NCBI GenBank assembly: GCA_026419785.1
Contig: JAODTK010005780.1
Span: 124,001-188,000, forward strand
DNA length: 64,000 nt
Source: Sclerodactyla briareus
Lineage: Eukaryota; Echinodermata; Holothuroidea; Dendrochirotida; Sclerodactylidae
Direction: 5' to 3'
The translations under genes and the position numbers were made by a program. Of the stretch, positions 1-12,100 are shown in pieces (positions within the stretch are counted from its first letter, which is position 1; every line of letters starts with the position of its first letter). The notes beneath the pieces were generated by a model. It had not been told where the DNA came from, did not search any database, and was given only the letters and a program-made list of their open reading frames with translations.

Positions 1-3000
1 GAGGGGGGGCTTTGGGGGCTCAAGGTAGTAGAAACGCCGGCCTCGTTGGAACGCACGATCGCACGTAATGACTTTTTGCTTCGTGCTTCCTGATGCCAGA
101 AGGAAAGTCGCTCGGTATGGTGTGAACTGGAAGTTCATTAGATAAGGGTATTGGTGAAAACTTTTATGTCCTTCATTATAAAAAAAAATGTAAGAGTTCA
201 CACGCGCAGAGGAAAGGAAGCAGTAGGCGTGTTGTAAAACTTTTACAAATATCTCCTAATATGCTAATAGGTCCAATTGATGTGAAGAGTTCCCATTAAT
301 GGTCACATCTCATGCAGTGGTCAATATATGGTCCGGTTTGTTGGATCGGAAAGACAGAAATAATCAATGAGAGAGTGTTCAAAATACCCCAAAATAAGTA
401 GGCCTAAATAGTTGGAGGATGCAAAATCATTGACCTCCTCAGCCGAAAACTACTCATTTGGAGGGGAAAATTCCCACACTATTTGTCACAACAATTGACG
501 TCTTATGTCTCGTTCATAGATATGACCCTGCATAGGACTGAAAATATAGTTCCGATAATCATCACAGAGAGACCTCAAAACCATAAGCATCAGAACAGGT
601 TTTGACAACATGAAGCAGAGCGTGCGATCATGAATCCAAATTTCTTACATGCACGCAATGCCCCACTAAACCACGAAGGGAAACCACACGAGGGATCAAA
701 AAGACTGCCTATCATGATTTTGATGACACAGCTGGAGGAAAAGTCCTCGATTAAAAGAACAATGAATGTTATATTGTCGGAGAATGGAAAAATCCCACAG
801 ACCGAACCCCATTTCAATACGATGTTCCTATGTGGAGTCATGTATATATGTCATGCCATTCATTGTTTCTTTTGGTGAATAGTTCAAATTTGGCAGAAGC
901 TATGTTGTCTTTATCTCACCAAAGAACCATCAACACCTAAGCCCACCACAGCAATCCTCTCTCATAGACAAGGCTTCAAAGTGAAAATTAATGTGTGAAT
1001 CCAAAAGAAAAGCAAGATTGTTTGCAGGGTTGTGCAAGTATGACTTGTTTATTATGCCATGATGGGATGTTTTTCAATCTTGTGCAATACACATGCACTA
1101 CTTCAAAGTACTATACCTCCGTATCGAAAGTCGTAACAATTTGGTTTGGATGACGCATCCAGAATCCCTTGAATGCAGACTTGTATGAAACCACTAATGA
1201 AGTACATCTCATTGTATTCCGTTCGTCATAGACATCTACACTGAAATCCACCTACCAGCCGAGAGAAGACTTATATGGGATTATGTGATGCGGTTCATTA
1301 AAGTAGACTAAAATTCAAACCTTCGCCGCTGATGAACTTGAGCCTACTGTCATCACCCGTCCCCCAGAATCATCGACTTTCTGATCGAGCTGTAATTCTC
1401 CACTTGGCACTGCTGTTTCCTCCCTACATGCCTGTCTGCTCATTTCAAATGTATTCCCTCTTAAAAATGTTGGGTATGATTTACACAACCACTGTGTAAC
1501 TAGCAAACAATGCAAAGGTTGTGTACAAAATTATACAAATGTGCAGATAATAGCCTACATCTCAATGATTGTGTTATTTCTTACACAACACCGGGATAGG
1601 GTGCTAATTACACAACAAAAACAAAAGAGTTAGTTGGAACGGTCGTAATAAAAACAACTGGTATATTGTTCTGCAGATTTGTTCCCAGGTGGCGAACAGT
1701 AGCGTATGTAATTATGCGAATCTAAGGCACCTGTGAAACATTATCTTCGAATGTCCAAAACAAAGGAATGACATCAAAAGTCAACGAATCAGTGATACCT
1801 CCATCTATTGAGCGTCATTCTAGTTATTCTCTTTCCGCAGTTATGGAGTTCTAAGCTGGCAGACCAGGCTCAGGCGTGGAGCGACGGCGTGTATACGAAC
1901 ACCCCAGTAAGGCGGAATCACCTCGACTCCCGCTGGGATTAGGACAAAACCTCTACATTAAATGGATGGATGAGGGCGGCGGAATCCCCCCGACCGCCGA
2001 TCCCGTGGATCGTGGTACGGGAGGTCGGGATTACGACTATGAACTAACTTATGTAACTCTGGAGCGGTCTGTGGACATTTCACCCAGGTGGCGGTTTCTT
2101 TTTTCAGCGAGGCTAACAGCATGGCAGCGCAAGCAGGGGGGGGGGGCACGGACCCCGCCGTCGGAGAGCAGTGCGCGCGAATGCGAGAAAGAAAAAGACA
2201 AAAAGAAAGAGAAAAGAGGAGGAAAAGAGAGGAAAATGAAAAATGAAAACATGAAAAAAGGGAAGGGTTTTGGTGTACAAGGTTTAGGGTGAGGTGCACA
2301 TGGCGAACGATACTGCTGAAATTTCTCGGGGAGGGAACGGACCCCCGGTCGGAGGAAACTCTGGCCCCTCTTGGGAATTACTGCGCCGCGCCGGGCGACA
2401 GCGAGGCGACAGTTATTTAGGAGATAGTAAGATGATAATAATATGGGTCAAAGTTATCGGGGTTTGAATCAACGGCACCCGTCCCATAATGGTATGTTGA
2501 TCGCTTGGGGACACAGACAATAATTTTCTTCATGTTTATGACCCGAGGCTCACTAATTATACTCATGATGACTGGAAATCAACACTATGAGGTTAAAAAT
2601 TCGTGACTTCGCAAACCTTCATCGATATAACTACATATATACCCTATCATAATTATATCCCCACTTCGGGGATATTATGGTTTTGGCATCGTGTCCACCG
2701 GCCCGGCCGCCCCGTCGCCGGAAGATTTCCGTGGGAACGCAATAACTCTAATACAATGACGATTGATACGAAAACTTTGCACAACATGTTCGACCCTTAC
2801 GAAATCTCGGAACGAGTTCGAATATGGGGGTCGCAGCACTACTATGGAGGCGGCCCATCTTGGAATTTTCAGCAAACTGAATTGATAGGGTTTGTATAAT
2901 ACCTCCCTAGTGCCTTGTCGGATCCATATGAAATTTGCACACATTGATCATTCTAATGAAAAAATCTTGAATGGGTCGAAATGGGCGTCGCCCGACCGTT

Positions 3001-4525
3001 TCACAGCGGCCAAATTGGATGTTTTTCGCAAACTGAGTTTTTTTGCTGATTTGCGCAATTTTGGAGCTGGGAGATCGTTTGAAGGACCACCTGTGGTTTT
3101 CGCTCTATACAGCCCCACAGGCGGCCATTTGTGAATGTTTGCCGAAAATCATTATTCCGCAGATTTGATATTTTTTTTGTTTAATTGTACACATGACTCG
3201 CGTGATGGAAAATTTTGAATTGGGGAAACAGTGGGAGTCTCCGATCCCCTCGACGACGGCATTTTGGTTTTCCGTTGTTCGCACCCGTACGAACCCACAC
3301 GGATTGATATTTGCATAATTCGGGAGCATGGTGTGTGTATTGGAACCAGCCTCCCACTTCTCGGGTCATGACAATGGTCGTATGGACCCGCATATGTCCG
3401 GATTACGTAACAGCTTCAGACTCATATTTTCGAGTCTCTGACCCCAAAAAATTGATTTGAAAACTGGTGATCGTAGGGTTTTTGGACATAACGTTTGTAC
3501 CTTCAAGTTTGGGTTTATGAGAGGCACATCTTCGATAAAGGAACACCTCATTGTCAGGTCATCGGGTATGCAACAACCAAGATGACAAGCGGGTTTTGTT
3601 AATCATGATCTTGATCGTTATTTGGGCTCTTTACCTCGAAAAAGCAACTGATACAGCCATTTGCAGTTTGCCTCTTATGTATAGGTCGTTTGGGCAAACA
3701 CTGCCAAGGTTGGGATGCGGCATGGCATTCTGCCCGACGGCCCGACGAGTCGTTCAAAAAAAAAACTACGAGGAAACGCCTGGATCGGCACCTGCAACGA
3801 TTCACCGGCCCGTAAGTCAATGGCAAGTTTCCCCCCCCCCTCCAAATTTGGAAGACTGCTGTAAGGTATTACATAGAGTCGTTCCCCCATGTATGAAACG
3901 TGGCTCTTTACTGATCGGACGACTTTCATAATAGTGTGGCTATAGCAAGCATATCCCAAAATGTGTGGAAAGAACACATGTGGGATGTGGGTATTAAAAA
4001 TTACATCTACAACTATAACACAATTATTGCCTAAATGGCTACACAACGTGGAAATGTAAATAGTGGTATATAGGCGTACGATGTCGTTCATATCAATTCA
4101 ACCACATCCTTCTAAAGGTGCAATTCCGAAAAGGGTTCGTCGCTCTATTGTTGGGTCGCCAGTGCCCCCTGTCTATAAACTGTCCAGAAAACCATTGCCA
4201 TCGGCGCAAGACAGTGGGCAATGTGATTTCCTTTGGCATGCGTGTTGTGCACTAGCCGTGTGATACCTACTCGCCGACTTAAATGCAGTTTAATCAGTTT
4301 ATAAATCCTCAAAAAGAATTGATGTGGAGTCGCCGGCCAGTAATCCTAATCAACTCGAGGTTTTTTCTTCTTTATCGCAGGGGCGCGGCAAAATGAGGAG
4401 AGGAGTTACCCTACCAGTATGAGTCAGCAATGTGCGTCAGGCGAAAAGGGGGTTTCGTCGCGACGGCCTGTGTTGTAGGAGTGTCAGAGGATACTTACCA
4501 AGAAGTCGTTACATTATCGGTTCTT
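1..4525. other. No recognisable gene
   Basis: I read both strands and found no ORF with a recognisable protein family, no convincing exon bounded by splice sites, and no RNA gene. The longest ORFs (about 1876-2292 on + and 3675-4091 on -) have low-complexity or random-looking translations. The sequence looks like ordinary intergenic DNA with a few short G or C runs. Confidence 0.5.
2181..2266 (+). repeat. Purine-rich low-complexity tract
   Basis: Almost uninterrupted A/G sequence (GAAA, AAAAG and GGAAAA motifs). It accounts for the lysine/glutamate-rich tail of the + strand ORF that crosses it, so that ORF should not be read as a gene. A run of ten G lies just upstream near 2137. Confidence 0.8.
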
Positions 4526-4529
4526 TCTG

Positions 4530-4552
4530 ATTCCTTGACGAAGTCGAGGAAT
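4530..4552 (+). repeat. Short hairpin at head of composite repeat
   Basis: ATTCCTTGAC, a three-base loop, then GTCGAGGAAT: a 10-bp stem with one mismatch. It lies just before a TG-rich microsatellite and a minisatellite array. A similar hairpin (GATTCCTTGG...CCAAGGAATC) precedes the unrelated array at 43.76 kb, so this is likely the 5' end of a repeat family and not a chance palindrome. Confidence 0.6.
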
Positions 4553-4565
4553 ATTGCAGTCAGAC

Positions 4566-4618
4566 GTGTGTGTGTGATGTGTGAGTGGGGTGTGTGTGTA
4601 CGTGTGTGTGTTTATGTA
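4566..4618 (+). repeat. (TG)n-type microsatellite
   Basis: Imperfect TG/TGTGTA tract of about 50 bases. It sits between the hairpin at 4530 and the tandem array starting near 4626, the same order as at 43.66-43.76 kb. Confidence 0.85.
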
Positions 4619-4625
4619 ACGCTGT

Positions 4626-6040
4626 CTTGTGAACACGTAACTCGACCCCACCTGGATGGACATAATTGGTATGTGGTGTTCCACATGATGAGTTAAATGA
4701 ACCCAATTGTTTTGGGGTCAGGTCCGAGGTCTACATATGAGGTCACCAGAGGTCTGAAGTCTGAAAAAACTTGTGAACACGATAAGTCCAGAATATTTGG
4801 TCTGACGGTCAAATTTGGTGTGTAGCTTCACTATGGGTACAGGAAACCTATTGATTTCGGTATAAGGTCGGGTGAATTTTTGTGAGAAAGAAATAGAAAA
4901 TTTGTGAAAAAGTCAATATGTTCCACCTCATTTTGGCTTGGGAAAATGAAACTCGACCCCAATGAAGGGGTGAAGTCAACTGGTTATGTGTGGTCCCCAT
5001 GAGAGTAACATAACCTTACTGTTTTTTGGGGGTATCAGGGCAGAGGTTCTCTGAGGGTATACAGAGGTACAAGTCTGAAAACCTTGTGAACACGTAAGTC
5101 CAGAAAGGTTGGGCTGAACAGGTTCAAATTTAGGGGGTACCTTTCGTATGGAGAGTATAGGAACCCTATTGTTTCTGGGATAGGTCGGGGGTTTGAATTT
5201 TGTGGACAAATAGAAAATTTGTTGAAAAGTCACTATTTCACCCCATTTTGGTTGTTTGAAATGATAACTCGACCCACATGAAGGGGTGGTGAAAGTCATA
5301 ATTGGTAGATGTGTTCCCCATGATGAGTTATTCATAAAACCTACTTGTTTGGGGTCAGGTCAGGAGCCATCTGAGGTCACCAACGGTAAGTAAAAAGTCT
5401 GAACACTTGTGAACACGATAAGTCAGAATGTTAGTTGATCGGGTTGAAATTTGGTGGTGTAGCTTTCATGTGGGAAAAGTACAGAAACCTATTGTTTTGG
5501 TATAGGTCGGGGTGAAGTTTTGTGGAGAAAAAAGAAAATTGTGAAAAAGGTCAATATTTCCACCCTATTTGGCTTGTGAACATGATAACTCGACACAACA
5601 TGCAAGGGGTGAAATTCATTACTTGGTATATGGTTCCCCCATGATGAGTACATGAACCCTATTGTTTTGGGGTCAGGTAGGGGTCATCCTGAGGTCACCA
5701 GAGGTTAAAGTCTGAAAACCTGTGAACACGATAAGTCAAAACTGGCAGTCTGTCGGGTTTGAAATTGGGTGTGTAGCTTCACTATGGGGAAGTACAGGAA
5801 TCCTATTGTTTTTGTATAGGTTCAGGGGTGAATTTTAGTGAAAATGGAACTTGTGTGAAAAGTCAATGTTTTGCTTAAGGCTATGAACACGATTACTCGA
5901 CCCCAACCTGAAGGGATAACGCTCAACTTGGTATGTGTGTTCCCCATGCTGATACATGAAACCTATCATTTGGCGGGGGTCAGGTCAGAGCGTCATTGAT
6001 GAGTACATGAACCCTATGGTTTTGAGGTCACCAGAGGCAA
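4626..6040 (+). repeat. Tandem array, unit about 310 bp
   Basis: Each unit runs from a 'GAACACGATAACTCGACC' line to the next. Anchors lie near 4631, 4945, 5259, 5578 and 5885, giving spacings of about 307-320 bases and roughly 4.5 copies. Within a unit a second 'GTGAACACGATAAGTC' anchor lies about half a unit away (for example near 4771 and 5088), so each unit looks like a diverged dimer of about 150-170 bp. Other landmarks are 'GGTGTGTAGCTTCACTATGGG', 'ATGAACCCTATTGTTTTGGGG' and 'GAGGTCACCAGAGG'. Copies differ mainly by single-base indels. The array decays after about 5960; fragments such as 'AGTATAGGAACCCTATTG' persist to about 6110. ORFs here are not genes. Confidence 0.9.
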
Positions 6041-6109
6041 GTGTGTGACAATCCTTGAAGAAGTGTGTAGCTATCTATCAAGAGTATAGGAACCCTATTG
6101 TTGTTGGGG

Positions 6110-9100
6110 GGAAAAAAATGTAAATTGTTCAGACGATACGATATGTTTCCATGATGAGTCCTCTCCATTTGTCCTTGTGTCTGGCCTATGGGTGTCCCAG
6201 AAAGAGTCAAAATCAATGAGCCTTTTGGCTTTATTTGAATAATCTCATCTTTCATAAATGAATCTACCTCTAAAGCGTGCCGGTGGAAAAACGCAGGACG
6301 ATATGAGTGCCAACAACCCCCTCGCTTATTTTCCGCATTTTGCTTTTGTATAATACGATGGGTTATAGGGAGGAAAAGATAGAGATCTATTGGAAAGCTG
6401 CACCACTGCTAATGAACACAGTCAATTGAAATACTCATAAACCTCATTTGGGGATCAGGTGACTATGTCGTTCCCGCAGTTTCGTGATCCGCGCGCCCAG
6501 TGAACACAGCTTCAAAGAGGTATTCAGAAATCAAACATCCACACAATATTTTCAGACGCTTGTCTAAGTAATACAAAATATTAGAGTAATAATAGAGTTT
6601 GCCAATGAAAGTAATGATTACAGTTTACAGTTTTTAGAAAAGTTTTCAATTCCTGAACCATGTTTCGGGTTGTAGTTTGTGATCGTGTCAGGGCGGCCAT
6701 AAGTAATATAGAGGTGACATGCCCATCCGTAAAAGAGAGTGGGGGCCCCAGATGAGGTGTAAGTCTTTTCTGTTTTTTTTTCCCAGCTAAGGGTACTCCG
6801 GGGAGGAAGGCCCTGTGTTGTGGTAAGATAATTTAACTTAAAAATACAATGGTCATGCAAGGACTTCTTTTATAAACAAGCACAGGTACAAAGAGGACAT
6901 TACCCCATATTGGACGACAATAAATTCATAACACATTACTGAATTTTTGTTTATTATTAATTTTTAAGTTCTTCATCCTGGTCCCATCTCTCGTCATTTG
7001 TTACAATGTAAATTCCCTAAAGGACTTGTTTATGACTCGCATCGCAGGCGCCGCTGAACCTCCCCCCCCCCCCCTCCCACCTCCCATGAAGATTTGGCAA
7101 TAGCTGGATGTGACTTTGGGCACACTCGGATCATCTGAAATCGTCTGAAGAGTTTTTGGGTTCCCGAAAAGAATAATGAAAAAAATTTGAATTCTTGTCA
7201 ATATAAAGAGCTTAAACCATTTAAAACATCAATCAATGCTCCTCAATGAATACTTCAGTTTCTACATTAGCTTTAAAAAGATCATTCTTTTGGAGTAGCC
7301 TACATCATACCATCCAGAAGCTGCTAGGAAAATGTGAAGAGAAATAATTGAAGTAATCGTTATTCTAATCATTAATTTACAGCTTGTGTGATTTGTTTCC
7401 CATGATTTAAACTGGGGGTTCGTCCCTCACATATTCATGAAGAAATAATTCCAGTCGTCATTTGTTCGTTCCCGTGCTCTCCCAACCCTCGATCGATATT
7501 GTTCGCATTTGCAGTATATCGTTAATATAGGCTAATTCAATGCAAAATCGTTCCGATATGTTGATAATGTGGGACGATTGTTTTTTGGATACGTTCATAA
7601 TTCGCTGCATGGGTGCTGTGAGACAATTTTGCCTTTATTTAAATATGAGAACGGTGTGAAAACCAGGGAACGATTGGAGAGGCTATTATGTAAATCATTT
7701 CTGATGCACTTCAAATGACCTTTAAAGTTGGAAACGTGATTCCACGCAAAGGTGGCATTGATTATTCGACCTGGGTGTGAAACCATAGAATTAAATTTCC
7801 GATTGGGGCAATACCTAGCAAACCAGAGATTTCCACGCAAGTTTGAAAATTTGCCAACTGAATGGCAAAGGCGGGGCGCAGTCAACAAAGGAAGGTGCGG
7901 GAGTTGGTGGATCGGATGTGTCCGTGTCGCGAGCCAGGTCGACTTTTTGGAAGTCCTGAAGGTTACTGCATGACGTTTTTCACACAGAAAATACTCTCAG
8001 CCCTCGACTGAATGTACAACAGCCTTTCAAAGACATTTGAACAGAAATCAAATCTACCTTCCTTACGTCAAAACACAATGTATGATTGCGAAACCTCCAA
8101 TGTGCAGTAATGCGCACAACCCCAAGCTGCTCAAAACGTTTTCAGTCGACGTCTGGAAACGTTTTGAAGGTTAATTAGTATGGCTTTCAAAAAGTCGTCA
8201 ACTTACCCCTTCCATGGCCTTTTTTCTTCAGATAATGCAACCTACAATGTCCAGAATTGTGGAACCCTTGATAGGAAGAATGTTCAATGCACGTGCCAAC
8301 GGTTACTACGGGACCGGGCTTTGAAACGTGAGGTATGTAAATGAAAGAAGCAATGGATGAATATGGGCACGCATCAGCAGTAGCACTCCACTGGCTGGGG
8401 TCGAATTAGGTATAGGCGGCCGAATAGGATAGAGGGCCTTCACGCAGCCAGCAGTCCACCGGGTCCGAGAGGAGGAGGTAGTGACCCCCAACCCTGTGAG
8501 AACCGCTCATAACATAACAACCATGACCTCACACAAACAAGTTGCCTAATACTGCTTTTTAGCCTTTCCCCCTCCCCCCTCACCATACGCTCTAGACCCC
8601 CAATTTTAAACAGGTGTTCCTCCTTGTCGTGAGATGCGACTGAATGATGGGAGGGGATGGCGAGTGATGTTTTACTTGGAATACAACCCCCAGGTTTAAC
8701 GACAACGGTCCGTTTTGTCGATCTTCAGGCTCTCTTCCATGTAGGCGCGTACATACACAAGAAAATCGTCATGTGTTCCTGAGACCTAGATAAGGCCCTA
8801 ACCCTCTCTTTGCGGTACCATGTATTTTTTTTCAATTTCTTTAGATGAAACAAATAAACGGTGTAATGTGTCAGCAAATCACATACATTCATTGAAGCAA
8901 CGCTTAGCTACACATTCGTCGGGATATTGAACCTACTTGATTCAATTACTTTCTGTTTTGCGCCTGATACAAGGGAAGATATCGTGTTTTCGTGTCCCAC
9001 AAAAAAACAAAAAAAACAAACAACAACAACACCAAAGGCCATATTCCATTTAGGTAAAGATACCCGCCCCTCATATATTTATCATTTGTTATTTTTAAAG

Positions 9101-12100
9101 TATCTGTCTTCCTAGTTAAACTCATTCGCTAAATGGCCCATTCCCATCACTTAATTTTTATTACTGTCCACAACCTGGTCAGAACGTGATGAACTGGAGG
9201 CTATTAAAAGTTGAAGCCGGAAGCACCGAAATTGAGAGCATGCCTGAACGTCCATTACATAGCCGTTCCTCGTCCTCTCCCTCAGACCGTTGCGAGGATC
9301 AAGATCCAAACTGGGTGGTAAAAAACAATCCCGGCTTGCCGCCATTTTGTTGCACTGACTATCGTATCCTTTGTGCAGAGAAGTGCCCTGCCCTTGGGCC
9401 AAGAAATGCAGTAAGTATATCAATGCTGACAATGTGGCTGGAACTATTTTGGACTCATATTGGTTAAGCGCGTCCGTAGCTCGTTGTGTTCTCAAGGGGC
9501 GTCGGGGTGTGTCCTGTGGGGGGGGGTGGCTTGCGGCCCTAGCCTCAGAGACCACGTTGTTGTTCTTGATCTCACTTTGGATTTTCCGACTTTGTGATGT
9601 TTACCGTTCACTTGTATAGTGATCCCTCGGCGCGTAGTGAGTTGAGTTCGTAACCCATGGGTACGTAGGCGCCATATGAATAGGCCGTCACTCCTCCTTT
9701 GGTATAAATTCGCCATCTTTGCTGTCCTCTAGTCCAAGCCTGTGCTATTTTGTGCAACAGCTGCAACCGTCCACTGAACAGTTGAAAATGTTGTTCTTAC
9801 CCAGCAGAAGTTTTTGGTTAATTGGGGAGCACTGATGGGGGGGGGTGGAGAAAACGTAGTTTAAATCGACAAAGCCTCGCCCGTGGTCCGCCAGCTAGGG
9901 ATACCCTGCATGCACCCCTGTTATGAGTGTATGTTTGAAACTGACCATGAGATTCTAACGCTATCTCTCTCTGATAGGCTAATAAGCCTTCACTCTTCAC
10001 ACGAGCCCGCAGGGTCGAGCACCGAAATGTTAAAACCAGTATTCCTGCAAAGACTACGCAACACCGACCACCTCTGACTGAATCGGCCTCGAATTCGTTG
10101 GACCATCATTTCTATCAACTAACTGAACTAGAGTTTCTTTAAAATGAAGAGGTATTATTGTCCCGCAACACAAGACGAAACGATGGACGAGGCCGTTTTT
10201 CAGTCCCGACCGTTTCGCGGTATATGCGACCAATGTCCATCGATATCCGGTATCTATAATAGTATTGTATAATTAATTGTAATCGAAACCAATTTTTCAT
10301 CGTGAACGTCAATAGCGTTCCCCCACTTGCCTAGTTGCTACCGGAGACATGTTCTTCAAACTTTCTGTCACTTTCCTTCTTAAAAATTTCACATTACCTG
10401 GCATGTGATTGGTTCAGTAAGAGTCACTGACCGTGAGTTATCCTGTGTTATAGGGCAATAGCGTCTCGCATACTTTGTTTTTGTTGTATTGGACGCGCGT
10501 GTATTCGGTAGTCGCTACCACGATAGAATTGCCTGCCTACGCTCATACAGGGCTTGCAGTTACTGAACACGTTTTTACTTTGATAACCATGATCCGAATG
10601 GTATGAAGAACGCTTCAGTAATCGCTTCTGCGTTGACCGTCACGGTGTTCAATCGGATGGGATCATGTATATACTCTTCGGCGCGATGTCTTGTTGGTTA
10701 CCTTGTGAATGAACTGTGCTGATGGTCATTAGCTCTAAAAACGTAGCGTGTATTATATTGCCCATACAAGTTCACCTTAACGGGTTCCAAATCGACCAAG
10801 CCTTGGGTTAAAATAAGGACGAATAAACACAATGTCAGGTCACGTTTTGACCCAAATCAGAATAAAGTCAACTCACTTCCGGTCAAACGTTGGAAGGTCT
10901 ACACACGAAGGAGTGACATACACAGCTACAAAGCTATATTGATTGTGAATTGCGAAGTTTACCAGCACTCTCAGGCTAAGGGGAGGCATTTGAAACTGGT
11001 TACCTTTCAGGAAGGAGAAGCGCAAGAAAATGTACATTTCGTATTCCGGGAGCCTGATTTTGAGCGAGAAAATAACGAGAAGAAGATTGGTTCAGCAACT
11101 TCCAAACTTACTGCAAACAAACAATTTTTGCTTGGTTGGGATTTTTTGTTTGGGGTTCGGGGATTCGGGAGGATGGGAGCTGTTGGGTAACTTTATTACA
11201 ATTACAAGTGTTTTCGATGTTCAGTTCATTTTCTCTTTCATATCTACGATAGCAATTTTATCTACACGATGTTCGCGTGAACCCTTTAAATTTTTAAATA
11301 TATCTTAGAAGAGTCCGAATAAATGAGTATAACTGCATCTATCCTCTGGGTGTTTTACCACTGTGAACTCAATACAATGCACGCCAAGTGCCTTTGTTTC
11401 ATCTCCAAAAGAAGAACACTAAACTATCGAGTTGTTTCTCCATGGTTTTTCATCTAGAATAAAGTAATTATGTAACCAGATTTTTTTTTAATTTACTTTC
11501 AACTATGCAATCACAATGGGATCCCCGACCTGTCCTGCCTGCAGCTTAGTTTCAAGTGATCGGGTAAGGAACGTAAATACGCCTCGATAGTTTTCGTGTT
11601 ACAGTGTCTTCGAGATATTGGTAGCGTATCACCTATAATAGTGCCCATAGTAAGAGCGGCCCAAGGCAATTTGTGTGGGCGGTCACCATTAGTTGGCGCG
11701 GAGGATGTGGCAAGGGGAATTTTTGTCTGACAAAAACCCCAGATTGCAGGAAAATGGCACTTCCCGTGTCTTTGAGGCAGTAAACCAACATTCGTAAATC
11801 GGTGATCAGACTCATTATGTTTTAGGGGGATTTTTTTTTTCATTTTCAATGAGAAGTTCTGTCGTAATCCCACCCCCACATCACCTCGCTCTACCTTACT
11901 AGCAAATCATATGCAGTCTAGAAACCTATGGTGGACAAAAATATATATGAGTGTTTTTTTTTCTGAAACTGTGGCACAACGTGCAGTCCAGAGTTGGTAA
12001 CCGGATGACAAAAGTGTAAGCATGAGTTAGAGATTGTTTCAACTGTCTCGTCTTCATAGCATGGACGCATGCAATTAGCAAGCCGTGTCCAGGTTTACAG

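Noticed and set aside
1876..2292. 138-codon + strand ORF
   Set aside because: The second half is the translation of a purine-rich tract and the first half has no recognisable motif or splice context.
9360..9415. Possible short exon (acceptor TTTGTGCAG, donor-like GTAAGT)
   Set aside because: Too short, peptide unrecognised, and no neighbouring exon to pair with.
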